From Nanobdellota archaeon (lineage in GTDB: Archaea > Nanobdellota > Nanobdellia > Pacearchaeales > GW2011-AR1): 11,234 nucleotides of DNA. Of the stretch, positions 1-6,085 are shown in pieces. The notes beneath the pieces are model-generated. The model searched no databases. It was not told where the DNA came from and saw only the letters and a program-made list of their open reading frames with translations. The DNA is taken from assembly GCA_018830845.1 (NCBI GenBank), contig JAHJRS010000004.1, positions 1 to 11,234 of the forward strand, read 5' to 3'. Position 1 is the first letter of the stretch. Every line of letters starts with the position of its first letter. Made by a program: the position numbers and the translations under genes.

Positions 1-999
1 AACCGGATACCTTAAGTTATAAACAAAGTGATAGGGAACATAACAAAATCCAACTACTCCCAGACCTTGTTGGTTCCCCACGGGTTCCGCAACAAGAATC
101 GGAGAATTTGCCGGCTCAACTTCATAAACACTTGGCCAGTCCCGGGAATTAATTATTCTAACTTCAGAGTCAATTGGAACTTTCATATTAAAATAATCTT
201 CATTTCTCCCGGAATTTTTAAGGGCAAAAAAGTTGTCCTGTGTGGCATTTTTTAAAGTGTCAAAAATTTCATCTGCATTCCAAATTTTCGGGGAACAGCT
301 TAACTCAAATCCGTCGACTGGGGCGTATGTTCTCAAAATATCAACAGAGTAATTTTCAATAATCATTCCCTCATTTTCAAGATTATAAAAATTGACGGCA
401 TCATCATACAAATTCCCAATCTGTGAATTTACAGTCACATCATGCTTGCTCACGACTGCACTCTCTTCATCTTTTTCAAGATTTAAGTCCATGTTCAAAG
501 AGACATCAACTGAATCCCCCCTAATTGTAACCTGTGCGGCCATGGGACCCTTTTGAATTAAATAGCCCTGAGACAAAAAAGTTTCAAAATTGCAATCCTG
601 AACCCCAAGCTCAATATAATTAGCAAGCTGGTTTTGCATCTCCTGCCTTGTCGGAATCTGGTTTATAAGAATATTGCTTCCACTAATCGAACGCCAGTAC
701 GGAATTCCCACGCCCAAAAAATCAAGTTCAGAGGAATAAGGCATGTACCCTGACCCCGGAACAAATTCAGGATTTTCCATATGTCCTCCCTTTGATCCAA
801 GGATCTTTATTCCGGTTTCTGTTTTTTCCTGAATACAATTAAGAAAGCTACTTTCAACAGGCTCAAAAGTAGCAGAAAGCCCCCCTGAAAAAAGTGTGCC
901 CTTAAACGCAAAATAAAAAGCAACCCCCGCAATTATCACAAGAGCAATTATAACAAAAATCGTCACCTGACCCCTCTTATTCACCACCCTTTTCACCAT
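1..999 (-). CDS. Pilin-like (class III signal) surface protein, 3' partial
   Basis: Open minus-strand frame from an ATG at 999 with no stop as far as base 1, so 333 residues are visible and the C-terminus is outside the window. The N-terminus reads MVKRVVNKRGQVTIFVIIAL: a basic segment, then RG|Q, then about 20 hydrophobic residues (roughly 12-33). This is the layout of archaeal class III (type IV pilin-like) signal peptides, cut after the Gly and leaving the hydrophobic helix on the mature protein. The rest is hydrophilic, rich in Asn, Glu and Asp, with four Cys (in NCIQ, QDCNF, SCSP and GFCY) that could form disulfides outside the cell. Many DPANN genomes carry proteins with this N-terminus, but I do not recognise the ectodomain family. 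At more than 333 aa it is too long for a simple pilin, so it may be a minor pilin-like or membrane-tethered surface protein. The start is supported by a TATA box 22-29 nt upstream. Confidence 0.8.
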   Translation of the reverse strand, partial: MVKRVVNKRGQVTIFVIIALVIIAGVAFYFAFKGTLFSGGLSATFEPVESSFLNCIQEKTETGIKILGSKGGHMENPEFVPGSGYMPYSSELDFLGVGIPYWRSISGSNILINQIPTRQEMQNQLANYIELGVQDCNFETFLSQGYLIQKGPMAAQVTIRGDSVDVSLNMDLNLEKDEESAVVSKHDVTVNSQIGNLYDDAVNFYNLENEGMIIENYSVDILRTYAPVDGFELSCSPKIWNADEIFDTLKNATQDNFFALKNSGRNEDYFNMKVPIDSEVRIINSRDWPSVYEVEPANSPILVAEPVGNQQGLGVVGFCYVPYHFVYNLRYPV

Positions 1000-1020
1000 C
1001 TATAAAAAATGAAAACAACA

Positions 1021-1028
1021 TATATAAA
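1021..1028 (-). promoter_or_regulatory. Archaeal TATA box for the pilin-like gene
   Basis: The minus strand reads TTTATATA, centred about 25-26 nt before the ATG at 999. This spacing would start transcription at or within a base or two of the ATG, giving a leaderless mRNA. The box separates this gene from the upstream pair 1575-1053, so the gene can be transcribed on its own. Confidence 0.65.
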
Positions 1029-1052
1029 TATTTGTTTAAAAATAAATAAATA

Positions 1053-1277
1053 TCAGTAAACCCCGCGTCCTACTCTTCTTGAAAAAAGCAAAAGATAAAG
1101 AAAATTCAAGAGCAACAAAATTCCCCCTGCAAAAATTATAAAGTCGTTAAAAGAAGAAAAAAAATTAAGCTCCTCAACAATTGGAACTTTCGAATTTAAA
1201 AAATAAAGTCCAAAAAAAATGTCCAAAACAATCAAAACAATTTTTTTTCCATCACTTCTTTTAAGGGGATCTCTCAT
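1053..1277 (-). CDS. Small two-helix membrane protein
   Basis: 74 aa, function not recognised. A basic N-terminus (MRDPLKRSDGKK) is followed by a hydrophobic helix (about 13-28), a short polar loop, a second helix (about 46-66) and a basic tail (SRRVGRGVY). By the positive-inside rule both ends should be cytoplasmic with the loop outside. The gene starts 16 nt after the stop of the HTH-like gene, with an AGGAAGGT Shine-Dalgarno-like stretch before its ATG, so the two are probably co-transcribed. Small proteins of this layout next to pilin-like genes occur in DPANN genomes, but nothing in the sequence gives a function. Confidence 0.65.
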   Translation of the reverse strand: MRDPLKRSDGKKIVLIVLDIFFGLYFLNSKVPIVEELNFFSSFNDFIIFAGGILLLLNFLYLLLFSRRVGRGVY

Positions 1278-1287
1278 TAAAAATACA

Positions 1288-1295
1288 ACCTTCCT
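1288..1295 (-). promoter_or_regulatory. Shine-Dalgarno-like site for the 74-aa membrane protein
   Basis: The minus strand reads AGGAAGGT, an imperfect match to the anti-SD, 10 nt before the ATG at 1277. It overlaps the stop codon of the upstream gene (TAG, 1296-1294), which suits translation from a shared transcript. Confidence 0.45.
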
Positions 1296-1575
1296 AAGTT
1301 TTTAATCCTTTCCGCTGACCGCCTTTTACCTGACCCCAATGTTCATTAATAAATTCAAAATAATTTTTATTTACATCAATTTTGGAAAGGTAATACAAAT
1401 CATTAAACAAAGACTCCGGAAGGGTCCTTGATTCATTGAAATAATTTTTAAGCGTAGAATATGGAACTCCCAATCCAAACTGATTTAGCGCGCGCAAAGA
1501 AGGACAATCCAACTTTTTTAAAACTTCTGTCAAGAAGTCCCTTTGTTTTCCTTTTTTGAATTTTATTCTCCTCAT
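1294..1575 (-). CDS. Small basic HTH-like protein with WGQVKGG tail
   Basis: 93 aa. The N-terminus is very basic (MRRIKFKKGKQRDFL). Residues from about 12 to 70 look like a compact helical DNA-binding unit: a helix (DFLTEVLKKL), then SLRALNQFGLGVPYSTLKNY, which fits a helix-turn-helix with its recognition helix at STLKNYF, then another helix (ESLFNDLYYLSKI). The C-terminus has HWGQVKGGQRKG. I recall this HTH plus WGQ-K-GG layout in archaeal proteins, sometimes associated with LAGLIDADG endonucleases, but cannot verify this here. One such endonuclease lies 1.6 kb away at 3162. It is the first gene of a pair with the 74-aa membrane protein and diverges from 1615-1809 across a 39-bp gap. A small transcription regulator or a relic of a mobile element are both possible. 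Confidence 0.7.
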   Translation of the reverse strand: MRRIKFKKGKQRDFLTEVLKKLDCPSLRALNQFGLGVPYSTLKNYFNESRTLPESLFNDLYYLSKIDVNKNYFEFINEHWGQVKGGQRKGLKT

Positions 1576-1586
1576 GATTAATTAAA

Positions 1587-1594
1587 TTTAAATA
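1587..1594 (+). promoter_or_regulatory. TATA box in divergent intergenic gap
   Basis: TTTAAATA is centred about 24-25 nt before the ATG at 1615, consistent with a leaderless transcript for the plus-strand gene. Its TTTAAA core is palindromic and also reads as a box on the minus strand, but there it lies only about 15 nt from the ATG at 1575. The minus gene may instead use the weaker TCTTAAAG nearer 1600. Confidence 0.5.
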
Positions 1595-1614
1595 GCTTTA
1601 AGAGTTATAATGTT

Positions 1615-1809
1615 ATGCCAAAATTAACCGGATTAAAAATTTTTATTTATCTAATTGGTATCTTAGTTATTGCATGGAATTATTTTTTGAGAAACTCAAT
1701 TAATCTTCCTTATCTTTCCACCCTGGGCATTACTACAACCTATATCATCGGAGCGGGAATTATTTTAATTGGTATTATCATAAGCTATTCCACAAGAAAC
1801 TCTTTTTAA
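1615..1809 (+). CDS. Small two-helix membrane protein
   Basis: 64 aa, function not recognised. Two hydrophobic segments (about residues 8-24 and 41-58) are joined by a short polar loop (LRNSINLPYLS). A basic MPKLTGLK start and a polar STRNSF end suggest both termini are cytoplasmic. An earlier ATG at 1610 is out of frame and stops at once, so 1615 is the natural start; it has a TATA-like box at the leaderless distance. It stands alone: the next plus gene, L44e, has its own promoter. Real gene status rests on length, promoter and the clear membrane pattern. Confidence 0.6.
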   Translation: MPKLTGLKIFIYLIGILVIAWNYFLRNSINLPYLSTLGITTTYIIGAGIILIGIIISYSTRNSF

Positions 1810-1842
1810 AAAAAGAACTGCGGGACCATTCTCCCCCAAAAC

Positions 1843-1850
1843 TTTATAAA
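1843..1850 (+). promoter_or_regulatory. TATA box of the L44e-S3ae cluster
   Basis: TTTATAAA is centred about 25-26 nt before the ATG at 1872. This is the expected distance from TATA box to transcription start, so the start site should fall on or next to the ATG and the mRNA should be leaderless. No Shine-Dalgarno is seen before 1872, in agreement. Confidence 0.7.
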
Positions 1851-1871
1851 GCAATTTCAAGACATAACTTT

Positions 1872-2183
1872 ATGAAATTGCCAAAAATGACAAAAAGATT
1901 TTGTCCGTATTGCAAAAAACAGACTGAACAGAAAATAAAAGTAGTTTCAACTGGTGGAAAAAGAGGTACCCTTAAAAGAGGGGGAATCGCAAGGGCAAAA
2001 ACAAGAGGACTTGGAGTTGGGATAGGAAACAAGGGTAAATGGGGCTCAAAACCCGCGGTTTCAAAGTTCAAAAGAAAATCTAAAACAACTAAAAAGACAA
2101 ACATTATGTACACCTGTCAGGTCTGTAAAAAATCAAAATACCAAAAGAAAGGAAAAAGAGCAGGGAGGGTACTGCAGGAATAA
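1872..2183 (+). CDS. rpl44e: Large-subunit ribosomal protein L44e (eL42)
   Basis: 103 aa, close to the usual archaeal length. This archaeal/eukaryotic 50S protein sits near the E site and binds zinc. The N-terminus MKLPKMTKRFCPYCKKQ is typical of L44e, with Cys11 and Cys14; the second pair is Cys82 and Cys85 (TCQVC), completing a four-Cys zinc site. Between them is a very basic Gly/Lys/Arg stretch (residues 22-76) that contacts rRNA. KKTNIMYTCQVCKKSKYQKK before the C-terminus matches the family. It is the first gene of a plus-strand cluster with a leaderless promoter. In many archaea L44e is followed by S27e; here an unrelated-looking 93-aa gene (no Cys) starts 1 nt after the stop, so the usual pairing is broken. 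Confidence 0.95.
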   Translation: MKLPKMTKRFCPYCKKQTEQKIKVVSTGGKRGTLKRGGIARAKTRGLGVGIGNKGKWGSKPAVSKFKRKSKTTKKTNIMYTCQVCKKSKYQKKGKRAGRVLQE

Positions 2184-2184
2184 T

Positions 2185-2466
2185 ATGATAGAAACTAAAA
2201 AATATCTTTTATCGGGGAGATTTAATAAAAATTATTTCCTTAATAAAATGTACGAAATGGCTGATAAAAAGGATATTGAAATCTTGGCAATTAATACAAA
2301 AATAAAACCCGAATTATATGTCTTTCATGTAAGTCCGGGATTGTCTGCAGTAATAAGGAATGGAGAATTTCCTGTTTTTGCATACGGAGATCCTAAAGAT
2401 TTTAAAAAGGGAGTTTCGGTTTTGGAGAAACTCCTTAACAATAAACTAACAGAGGTGAAAAGTTAA
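2185..2466 (+). CDS. Unrecognised 93-aa protein in ribosomal cluster
   Basis: Its ATG lies 1 nt after the L44e stop (TAA T ATG), so it is almost certainly co-transcribed and probably translationally coupled; GGGAGGG about 15 nt and AGGA about 6 nt upstream could help. The protein is soluble, with no Cys, no membrane segment and no signal peptide. It looks like a small alpha/beta fold: strand (KYLLSGRF), helix (KNYFLNKMYEMADKK), strands (IEILAINTKI, LYVFHVSP, GEFPVFAYGD), and a final helix (FKKGVSVLEKLLNNKL). S27e would often occupy this place, and the KEOPS subunit Pcc1 is often near S3ae, but neither family's features are evident. It may be a translation-linked protein restricted to this lineage; no function is assigned. 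Confidence 0.75.
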   Translation: MIETKKYLLSGRFNKNYFLNKMYEMADKKDIEILAINTKIKPELYVFHVSPGLSAVIRNGEFPVFAYGDPKDFKKGVSVLEKLLNNKLTEVKS

Positions 2467-2467
2467 A

Positions 2468-2548
2468 ATGAAATATCAAAAACAAATTAAGGGAAAGTTT
2501 GTTTATGCCCATTTGGGTAATAAAGAAAACCGGAGGTTGTCTTTATAA
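2468..2548 (+). CDS. Possible 26-aa small ORF upstream of S3ae
   Basis: This ORF starts 1 nt after the stop of the 93-aa gene (TAA A ATG) and ends in a TAA that shares its last A with the S3ae ATG (TAATG). The product, 26 residues and basic, starts MKYQKQIKGKFVYAHLGNKE. The exact join at both ends would fit a coupled leader peptide or the remnant of a larger gene lost between the two neighbours. Against this, a short random ORF can meet such spacing by chance, and S3ae has its own strong Shine-Dalgarno inside it. No domain is recognised. Confidence 0.3.
   Translation: MKYQKQIKGKFVYAHLGNKENRRLSL
2532..2537 (+). promoter_or_regulatory. Shine-Dalgarno of S3ae
   Basis: GGAGGT with a 10-nt spacer to the ATG at 2548 fits the archaeal anti-SD (CACCUCC). 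It fixes the S3ae start and shows internal genes of this cluster use SD initiation although the first gene appears leaderless. Confidence 0.75.
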
Positions 2549-3102
2549 TGGCACAGGCAAAAAGAAAAAAGAAATTTTTCAATGTCGAGATTCCTTTAAT
2601 TAAAAAAAGGACCCAGCTTCAGGCCTATGAAGTTAAAGAATTGGGGGAGCGATTCATAAAATACGACCTTACAAGAACCCTGAAAGGAAAGGCAGCAATA
2701 ATAACTTTTAGAACTAAAGTAAATGGTGAAGATGTTTTGGTCTTCCCCAAGGAACTCAGACTCCTGCCATACTATTTGAGGAGAATGGTGAGACGGGGAA
2801 CAAACTACGTTGAGGATTCTTTTTTGGCAGAAGCCAAAGATTCACAAATAAGAATAAAACCATTTTTAGTTACAAGAAGAAAAGTTTCAAGAGCCGTCAG
2901 AAAAGCGCTAAGAAATAAGGCAAAAGAGGAACTAACTCTATGGGCCAGGGACTCCACAACAGAAAAAATATTTGATGAAACTCTTAAAAACAAAATCCAG
3001 AAAGAGATTAGTTCTAAATTAAAAAAAATATATCCCTTGTCACTTTGTGAGATAAGAGTTTTGAAAGTTGAAAAGGAAAAAATTTCTGAAAAAAAAGAGT
3101 AA
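2548..3102 (+). CDS. rps3ae: Small-subunit ribosomal protein S3ae (eS1)
   Basis: 184 aa, slightly short of the usual archaeal 190-220. This archaeal/eukaryotic 30S platform protein lies near the mRNA exit and 16S rRNA 3' end. Recognisable family features: the basic N-terminus (KRKKKF), YDLTRTLKGKAAIITFR (about 39-55), PKELRLLPYYLRRMVRRGTN with YVEDSF just after (about 67-92), IRIKPFLVTRRKVSRAVRKALR (about 101-122), and the C-terminal helix ending in the IYPLSLCEIRVLKVE segment. The tail is Lys/Glu-rich. Start chosen from the GGAGGT site 10 nt upstream. It closes the L44e cluster; the following 59 nt are AT-rich and hold a possible TATA-like ACTTTTAAAA (from 3115) for the next gene. Confidence 0.95.
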   Translation: MAQAKRKKKFFNVEIPLIKKRTQLQAYEVKELGERFIKYDLTRTLKGKAAIITFRTKVNGEDVLVFPKELRLLPYYLRRMVRRGTNYVEDSFLAEAKDSQIRIKPFLVTRRKVSRAVRKALRNKAKEELTLWARDSTTEKIFDETLKNKIQKEISSKLKKIYPLSLCEIRVLKVEKEKISEKKE

Positions 3103-3161
3103 TTCTTCACAATAACTTTTAAAAAAGATAATTTTCTTATTACATAGCGTATGCTTTAAAA

Positions 3162-3827
3162 ATGATCAAAAAATTATCTAAAAAACTGTTAAATCGAAAG
3201 ATATTTCATAAAATAGAAGGAAATTTTATTTTAACACGAAGATCTAAAGTAATGATTCCTAATCTTAATATAGACATAATTTATTTAATGGGGGTAATTG
3301 CTGGCGATGGTTCATTAAATGAAACAAAAAGGTCAAAAGGAGGCTACCATTACACTTTTAGAATTTACGCAGCAGGGAAGAAGTATCTTAAACTTTTAAA
3401 TAAACTTTTTGAGAAAAATTTTGGAATTGAGGGCAAAATTATAAAAGATTTAAGGAAGATGAATACTTATTATTTAGTTTTTAAAAATGCCCCTCTCTTT
3501 TTTTACTTTGTAATAAATGGGAATGAGATTGGGAAAAAGAAAAGATTCAAAATACCTAAGATTACCACAAAAAATAGAAAATATTTTTTTGAATATCTTT
3601 CAGGACTAATTGACACAGATGGACACATTGCTGGAAGAAGGATTCAATTAAAACAGAAAAACAAAGAGTTTCTAAATAAAATAAAATTACTTGCAAATAA
3701 GTATCATTTAAATTGCACAGACCCAAAAGTTAATTATACAAATAAAATTCCTTATTATTATATTAGATTTGATAATAAAATCCATTTAAGGTTCAAAACA
3801 AACACCTTTTTAAACAAAGAGAAATAA
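3162..3827 (+). CDS. Free-standing LAGLIDADG homing endonuclease
   Basis: 221 aa with two LAGLIDADG helices: LMGVIAGDG at 42-50 and LSGLIDTDG at 146-154, spaced about 104 residues apart as in single-chain pseudo-dimeric enzymes. The metal-binding acidic residues D49 and D153 are both present, so it could be active and cleave double-stranded DNA at one long site. The basic N-terminal arm (KKLSKKLLNRK) could add DNA contacts, and Lys/Arg/Tyr-rich beta segments follow each motif. Base composition is more AT-rich than the ribosomal genes before it, as is usual for these mobile genes. No intein blocks or flanking extein are seen, so it is not intein-borne, and the tRNA 11 nt downstream is uninterrupted, so it is not inside a tRNA intron here. 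The gene lies between S3ae and tRNA-Thr. It could be a maturase derivative or a domesticated regulator instead. Confidence 0.88.
   Translation: MIKKLSKKLLNRKIFHKIEGNFILTRRSKVMIPNLNIDIIYLMGVIAGDGSLNETKRSKGGYHYTFRIYAAGKKYLKLLNKLFEKNFGIEGKIIKDLRKMNTYYLVFKNAPLFFYFVINGNEIGKKKRFKIPKITTKNRKYFFEYLSGLIDTDGHIAGRRIQLKQKNKEFLNKIKLLANKYHLNCTDPKVNYTNKIPYYYIRFDNKIHLRFKTNTFLNKEK
3807..3815 (+). promoter_or_regulatory. Possible tRNA promoter inside endonuclease gene end
   Basis: TTTTTAAAC lies about 28 nt before the first tRNA base, inside the last codons of the endonuclease gene. AATTTAAAT directly before the tRNA (3830-3838) is a less well placed alternative. Read-through from the endonuclease gene followed by tRNA processing is also possible. 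Confidence 0.3.
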
Positions 3828-3838
3828 ATAATTTAAAT

Positions 3839-3897
<59 letters not shown>

Positions 3898-3910
<13 letters not shown>

Positions 3911-4074
3911 TTAATTTGAACGAGCGACCGTAAAGGTCGGGCGAGCAATTCTGAATTCTCCCAATTGCAATCTTCTCAGAATTCGCGGATTGCGAGTTGT
4001 TTCAACTCTCTCTGCAGGCTTCTGGAAGAAGATGTGCAGTTTGGGGAAATTTTACATTTCACCCTCTGCAGGCT
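3898..4074 (+). repeat. Three near-copies of the tRNA 3' end
   Basis: A 13-nt sequence recurs: CCCTCTACAGGCT at 3898-3910 (the tRNA 3' end), CTCTCTGCAGGCT at 4008-4020, and CCCTCTGCAGGCT at 4062-4074. The last two differ from each other at one position. The likeness extends a little upstream into the T loop (TTTGAAT, TTTCAAC and TTTCAC). The copies have no matching 5' acceptor halves, so they are not tRNAs. They may be remnants of recombination or integration at the tRNA 3' end, or partial tandem duplications. The last copy abuts the stop codon of the minus-strand gene at 4074. Confidence 0.6.
3925..4008 (+). other. Cluster of inverted repeats after the tRNA
   Basis: Three consecutive hairpin candidates fill this gene-free stretch. 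CGACC (3925-3929) pairs with GGTCG (3935-3939) around a 5-nt loop. GCAAT (3945-3949) plus GAATTCT (3953-3959) pairs with AGAATTC (3978-3984) plus ATTGC (3989-3993), with a small internal loop between the two helices and an 18-nt apical loop. GAGTTG (3994-3999) pairs with CAACTC (4003-4008) around TTT. It could be a structured RNA attached to the tRNA transcript, a bidirectional terminator between the convergent tRNA and surface operon, or a dispersed intergenic repeat. No box C/D motifs (RUGAUGA) were found. Confidence 0.5.
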
Positions 4075-4397
4075 TATTTATTTTTCCTTGGATTTTTATA
4101 AACTTTTTCGGCAGCCACCTTCACAGTCTTGTAAAAACTAACTATTGCCATTAAAATAAAAAAAGAGAACACAAAAACAAGAAACTCATGAAGATACTGA
4201 ACTGAGAAAATTCCTAACACTGCAAGAAGGTCAAGAACCCTCACCAATGCTAGAACAAAGATTCCTGTTACTAAAAAAGAGGAAGTTGTACGAATTCTCC
4301 CCGTAATTTTGGTTCTTGCTATAAACAAAAGAATTACACAGGCTAAATAAAGAACCAATACAACAAAACTAAAAGAGATTACAATCCAGTTTAACAT
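4074..4397 (-). CDS. Three-helix membrane protein
   Basis: 107 aa, family not recognised. Three hydrophobic segments are clear (about residues 4-27, 40-62 and 70-92), with a short basic loop after the first (ARTKITGRIRTT) and a very basic C-terminus (EKVYKNPRKNK), which suggests N-out, C-in. It begins 2 nt after the stop of the large surface protein, with GGGAG in that gene's last codons, so it is the last gene of the surface operon and translationally coupled. It could be a membrane partner or anchor helper of the surface proteins. Its stop codon touches the last tRNA-end repeat, so this transcript and the tRNA converge here. Confidence 0.75.
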   Translation of the reverse strand: MLNWIVISFSFVVLVLYLACVILLFIARTKITGRIRTTSSFLVTGIFVLALVRVLDLLAVLGIFSVQYLHEFLVFVFSFFILMAIVSFYKTVKVAAEKVYKNPRKNK

Positions 4398-4399
4398 TT

Positions 4400-6073
4400 T
4401 TATCTCCCAACCCCCATTAAGTCTCTAATTTCCAATTTTCTTTTCATGACTCCTATTTTTGCCTCTTTTTTCCTTAAATGAAGATAAATTAAAAAGACTA
4501 TGACTATTATCGAAACAAGTATTAAAACTATATATATTTTTTCCCTGTAAGAAACCTTCACTTTAATGACTTCAAAAGTATCGGTGGAAATTGCAAGACC
4601 CCCATCATATGTAACCCCCACATAAAAAACATATCTTCCGGATTTTGCCCCCTCCGGCACAGAAAATATTTTAATTAAACCTGCCTGAGTTTCCACTGAT
4701 ACGGTATCACTGGCGCTTATCAAAGTATTTCCTTCATCATCTTTTATGGAATAATCAAGCATCGCATCAACTCTCCCCGTTTCACCAAGATTGTAAATTT
4801 TAATCTCAGCCAGAACATCATCTCCTGAAATCACCTCTTTGTATTTTGAAGGAATTTTCACCTCAACATCAAATAAATTTCTTTTGGAATTAACATTTAC
4901 CACCGTCAAAATTTCCTTCTTAATTTTATCTGCTTCAATTGTAATTTTCCCAATGTAAGAGTTTGGAATTGAACTTTCTTTTGAAAGAAAATCAATAGTA
5001 AGATTCTTTACCTCACCAGGACCCAGAACAAATGAAGGTTCATTTATTCTTATAAAATCTTTTATTTTTTCTGTATTCCCTACAGAGAAGGATAAAATTT
5101 TAGTATAGTTGTTTTTAATACTTACATATCTCTCTTTTGTTTCGCCTTGCTTCATATTAACTATTATTTCATCCGGAGATACCTCAAAACTAGGGATTAA
5201 ATTAATTGTCGATCCTCCACCTCCTCCGCCTCCGCCTCCAGAGGGGGTTTCTCCACTTGGAGTTTCTTCGGCACTGTAAATTGTAAAATGTGTAACTTCA
5301 AAAACAAGTGTCCCGGATGAATAAGATACCTTTGTGCATATTGAAGGAGGACAAATTTCACCATTCATTAAAATTCTTGGATTTGAAAAACTCAAATTGT
5401 ATAAATAAAGAGTTGCGGATTTGTTAAAATTGGGGAGTGCAGTTGTGTTTATTTCAAGGTGGTTGCTAGAGATAATAACATTTTTTGAAATATTTACAAA
5501 ATTGTCAGAGGAGTCTTCATCGTCTGAAACATTTATTTTATCATTAAAATAAATTTGCCCGTAACTTCCTTTCTTCAAGGTTAGTCCGCTAAAATCTTCC
5601 AATTCTTCTAGAGAATATTTTAAAAAATCCGTTGAGCCTTCACTTCCAGACCCTCTAAACCCATTATAATCAATTTCTAATCTCGTTGTGTTAACATTAA
5701 ACGTCACGGTTTTTGATGAAAGTCCGTTTGAATTATTTGCATAAAGGCGAAGAGTGTGCTCATCTTCCGTTGTGTTAAATAAAATATTTCCCGTGAGAGT
5801 ATTATTTTCTACATTGTCAAGACTATACCAAACTGAATCTGCACTTAGTGCAGTGTAATTTAATTCTAAGTTTTCATCTATGAGATAAGTCCCATTAACT
5901 GGGCGCAAAAGTTCAAGGGAGGGAGCAGCAATAACCACAATTGTCAAAGAAGCTCCCGAGCTTGTTGCTTTCCCGGTTATTGATGCATTTTCTTCAGCAC
6001 TAACGTAATTAATCTGAAAACTCAAAACCAAAACCAAAACCAAGACAAGAGCCCATTTTTCCATGTACCTCAT
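4400..6073 (-). CDS. Large single-pass surface protein with Ig-like domains
   Basis: 557 aa from the ATG at 6073; a later ATG at 6064 and a TTG at 6079 are alternatives, and no Shine-Dalgarno decides. Order: signal peptide (MRYMEKWALVLVLVLVLSF, cut near YVSA); ITGKATSSG at the mature N-terminus; an Ig-like segment (about 50-130) rich in NxT/NxS sites; a domain (about 135-270) ending in VTHFTIYSA with a CPPSIC Cys pair; a Gly run of nine after two Pro-Ser-Gly repeats as a flexible hinge; two beta-sandwich modules (about 295-395 and 400-510) resembling NEW3/CARDB-type domains; one membrane helix (about 518-538) and a basic cytoplasmic tail. It should be anchored in the cell membrane, with most of it outside and probably N-glycosylated. 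It is the third gene of the surface operon. Role unknown; an adhesin or envelope component is likely. Confidence 0.85.
   Translation of the reverse strand: MRYMEKWALVLVLVLVLSFQINYVSAEENASITGKATSSGASLTIVVIAAPSLELLRPVNGTYLIDENLELNYTALSADSVWYSLDNVENNTLTGNILFNTTEDEHTLRLYANNSNGLSSKTVTFNVNTTRLEIDYNGFRGSGSEGSTDFLKYSLEELEDFSGLTLKKGSYGQIYFNDKINVSDDEDSSDNFVNISKNVIISSNHLEINTTALPNFNKSATLYLYNLSFSNPRILMNGEICPPSICTKVSYSSGTLVFEVTHFTIYSAEETPSGETPSGGGGGGGGGSTINLIPSFEVSPDEIIVNMKQGETKERYVSIKNNYTKILSFSVGNTEKIKDFIRINEPSFVLGPGEVKNLTIDFLSKESSIPNSYIGKITIEADKIKKEILTVVNVNSKRNLFDVEVKIPSKYKEVISGDDVLAEIKIYNLGETGRVDAMLDYSIKDDEGNTLISASDTVSVETQAGLIKIFSVPEGAKSGRYVFYVGVTYDGGLAISTDTFEVIKVKVSYREKIYIVLILVSIIVIVFLIYLHLRKKEAKIGVMKRKLEIRDLMGVGR
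4404..4408 (-). promoter_or_regulatory. Shine-Dalgarno of the three-helix protein
   Basis: The minus strand reads GGGAG, 6 nt before the ATG at 4397, inside the last codons of the preceding gene. It supports coupled translation across the TAA-AA-ATG junction. Confidence 0.5.
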
Positions 6074-6085
6074 CAACAAAACAAA

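Noticed and set aside
28..255. Plus-strand ORF of 75 codons at the left edge
   Set aside because: The minus frame is open for 333 codons with a class III signal and TATA box; this is its shadow.
1844..2113. Minus-strand ORF of 89 codons opposite L44e
   Set aside because: It lies almost entirely antisense to a certain ribosomal protein gene, has no promoter or SD, and its hydrophobic product mirrors the Lys/Gly-rich sense strand.
2805..3110. Minus-strand ORF of 101 codons opposite S3ae
   Set aside because: It is antisense to a certain ribosomal protein gene; its Ser/Phe/Leu-rich product is typical of reading Lys/Glu codons backwards.
3911..4073. Box C/D guide RNA
   Set aside because: CTGA occurs at 3951, but no RUGAUGA C box is found at a fitting distance.
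3990..4074. Second and third tRNA genes or tRNA pseudogenes at the repeat copies
   Set aside because: Only the 3' acceptor strand and a hint of T loop recur; no 5' acceptor, D or anticodon stems can be drawn.
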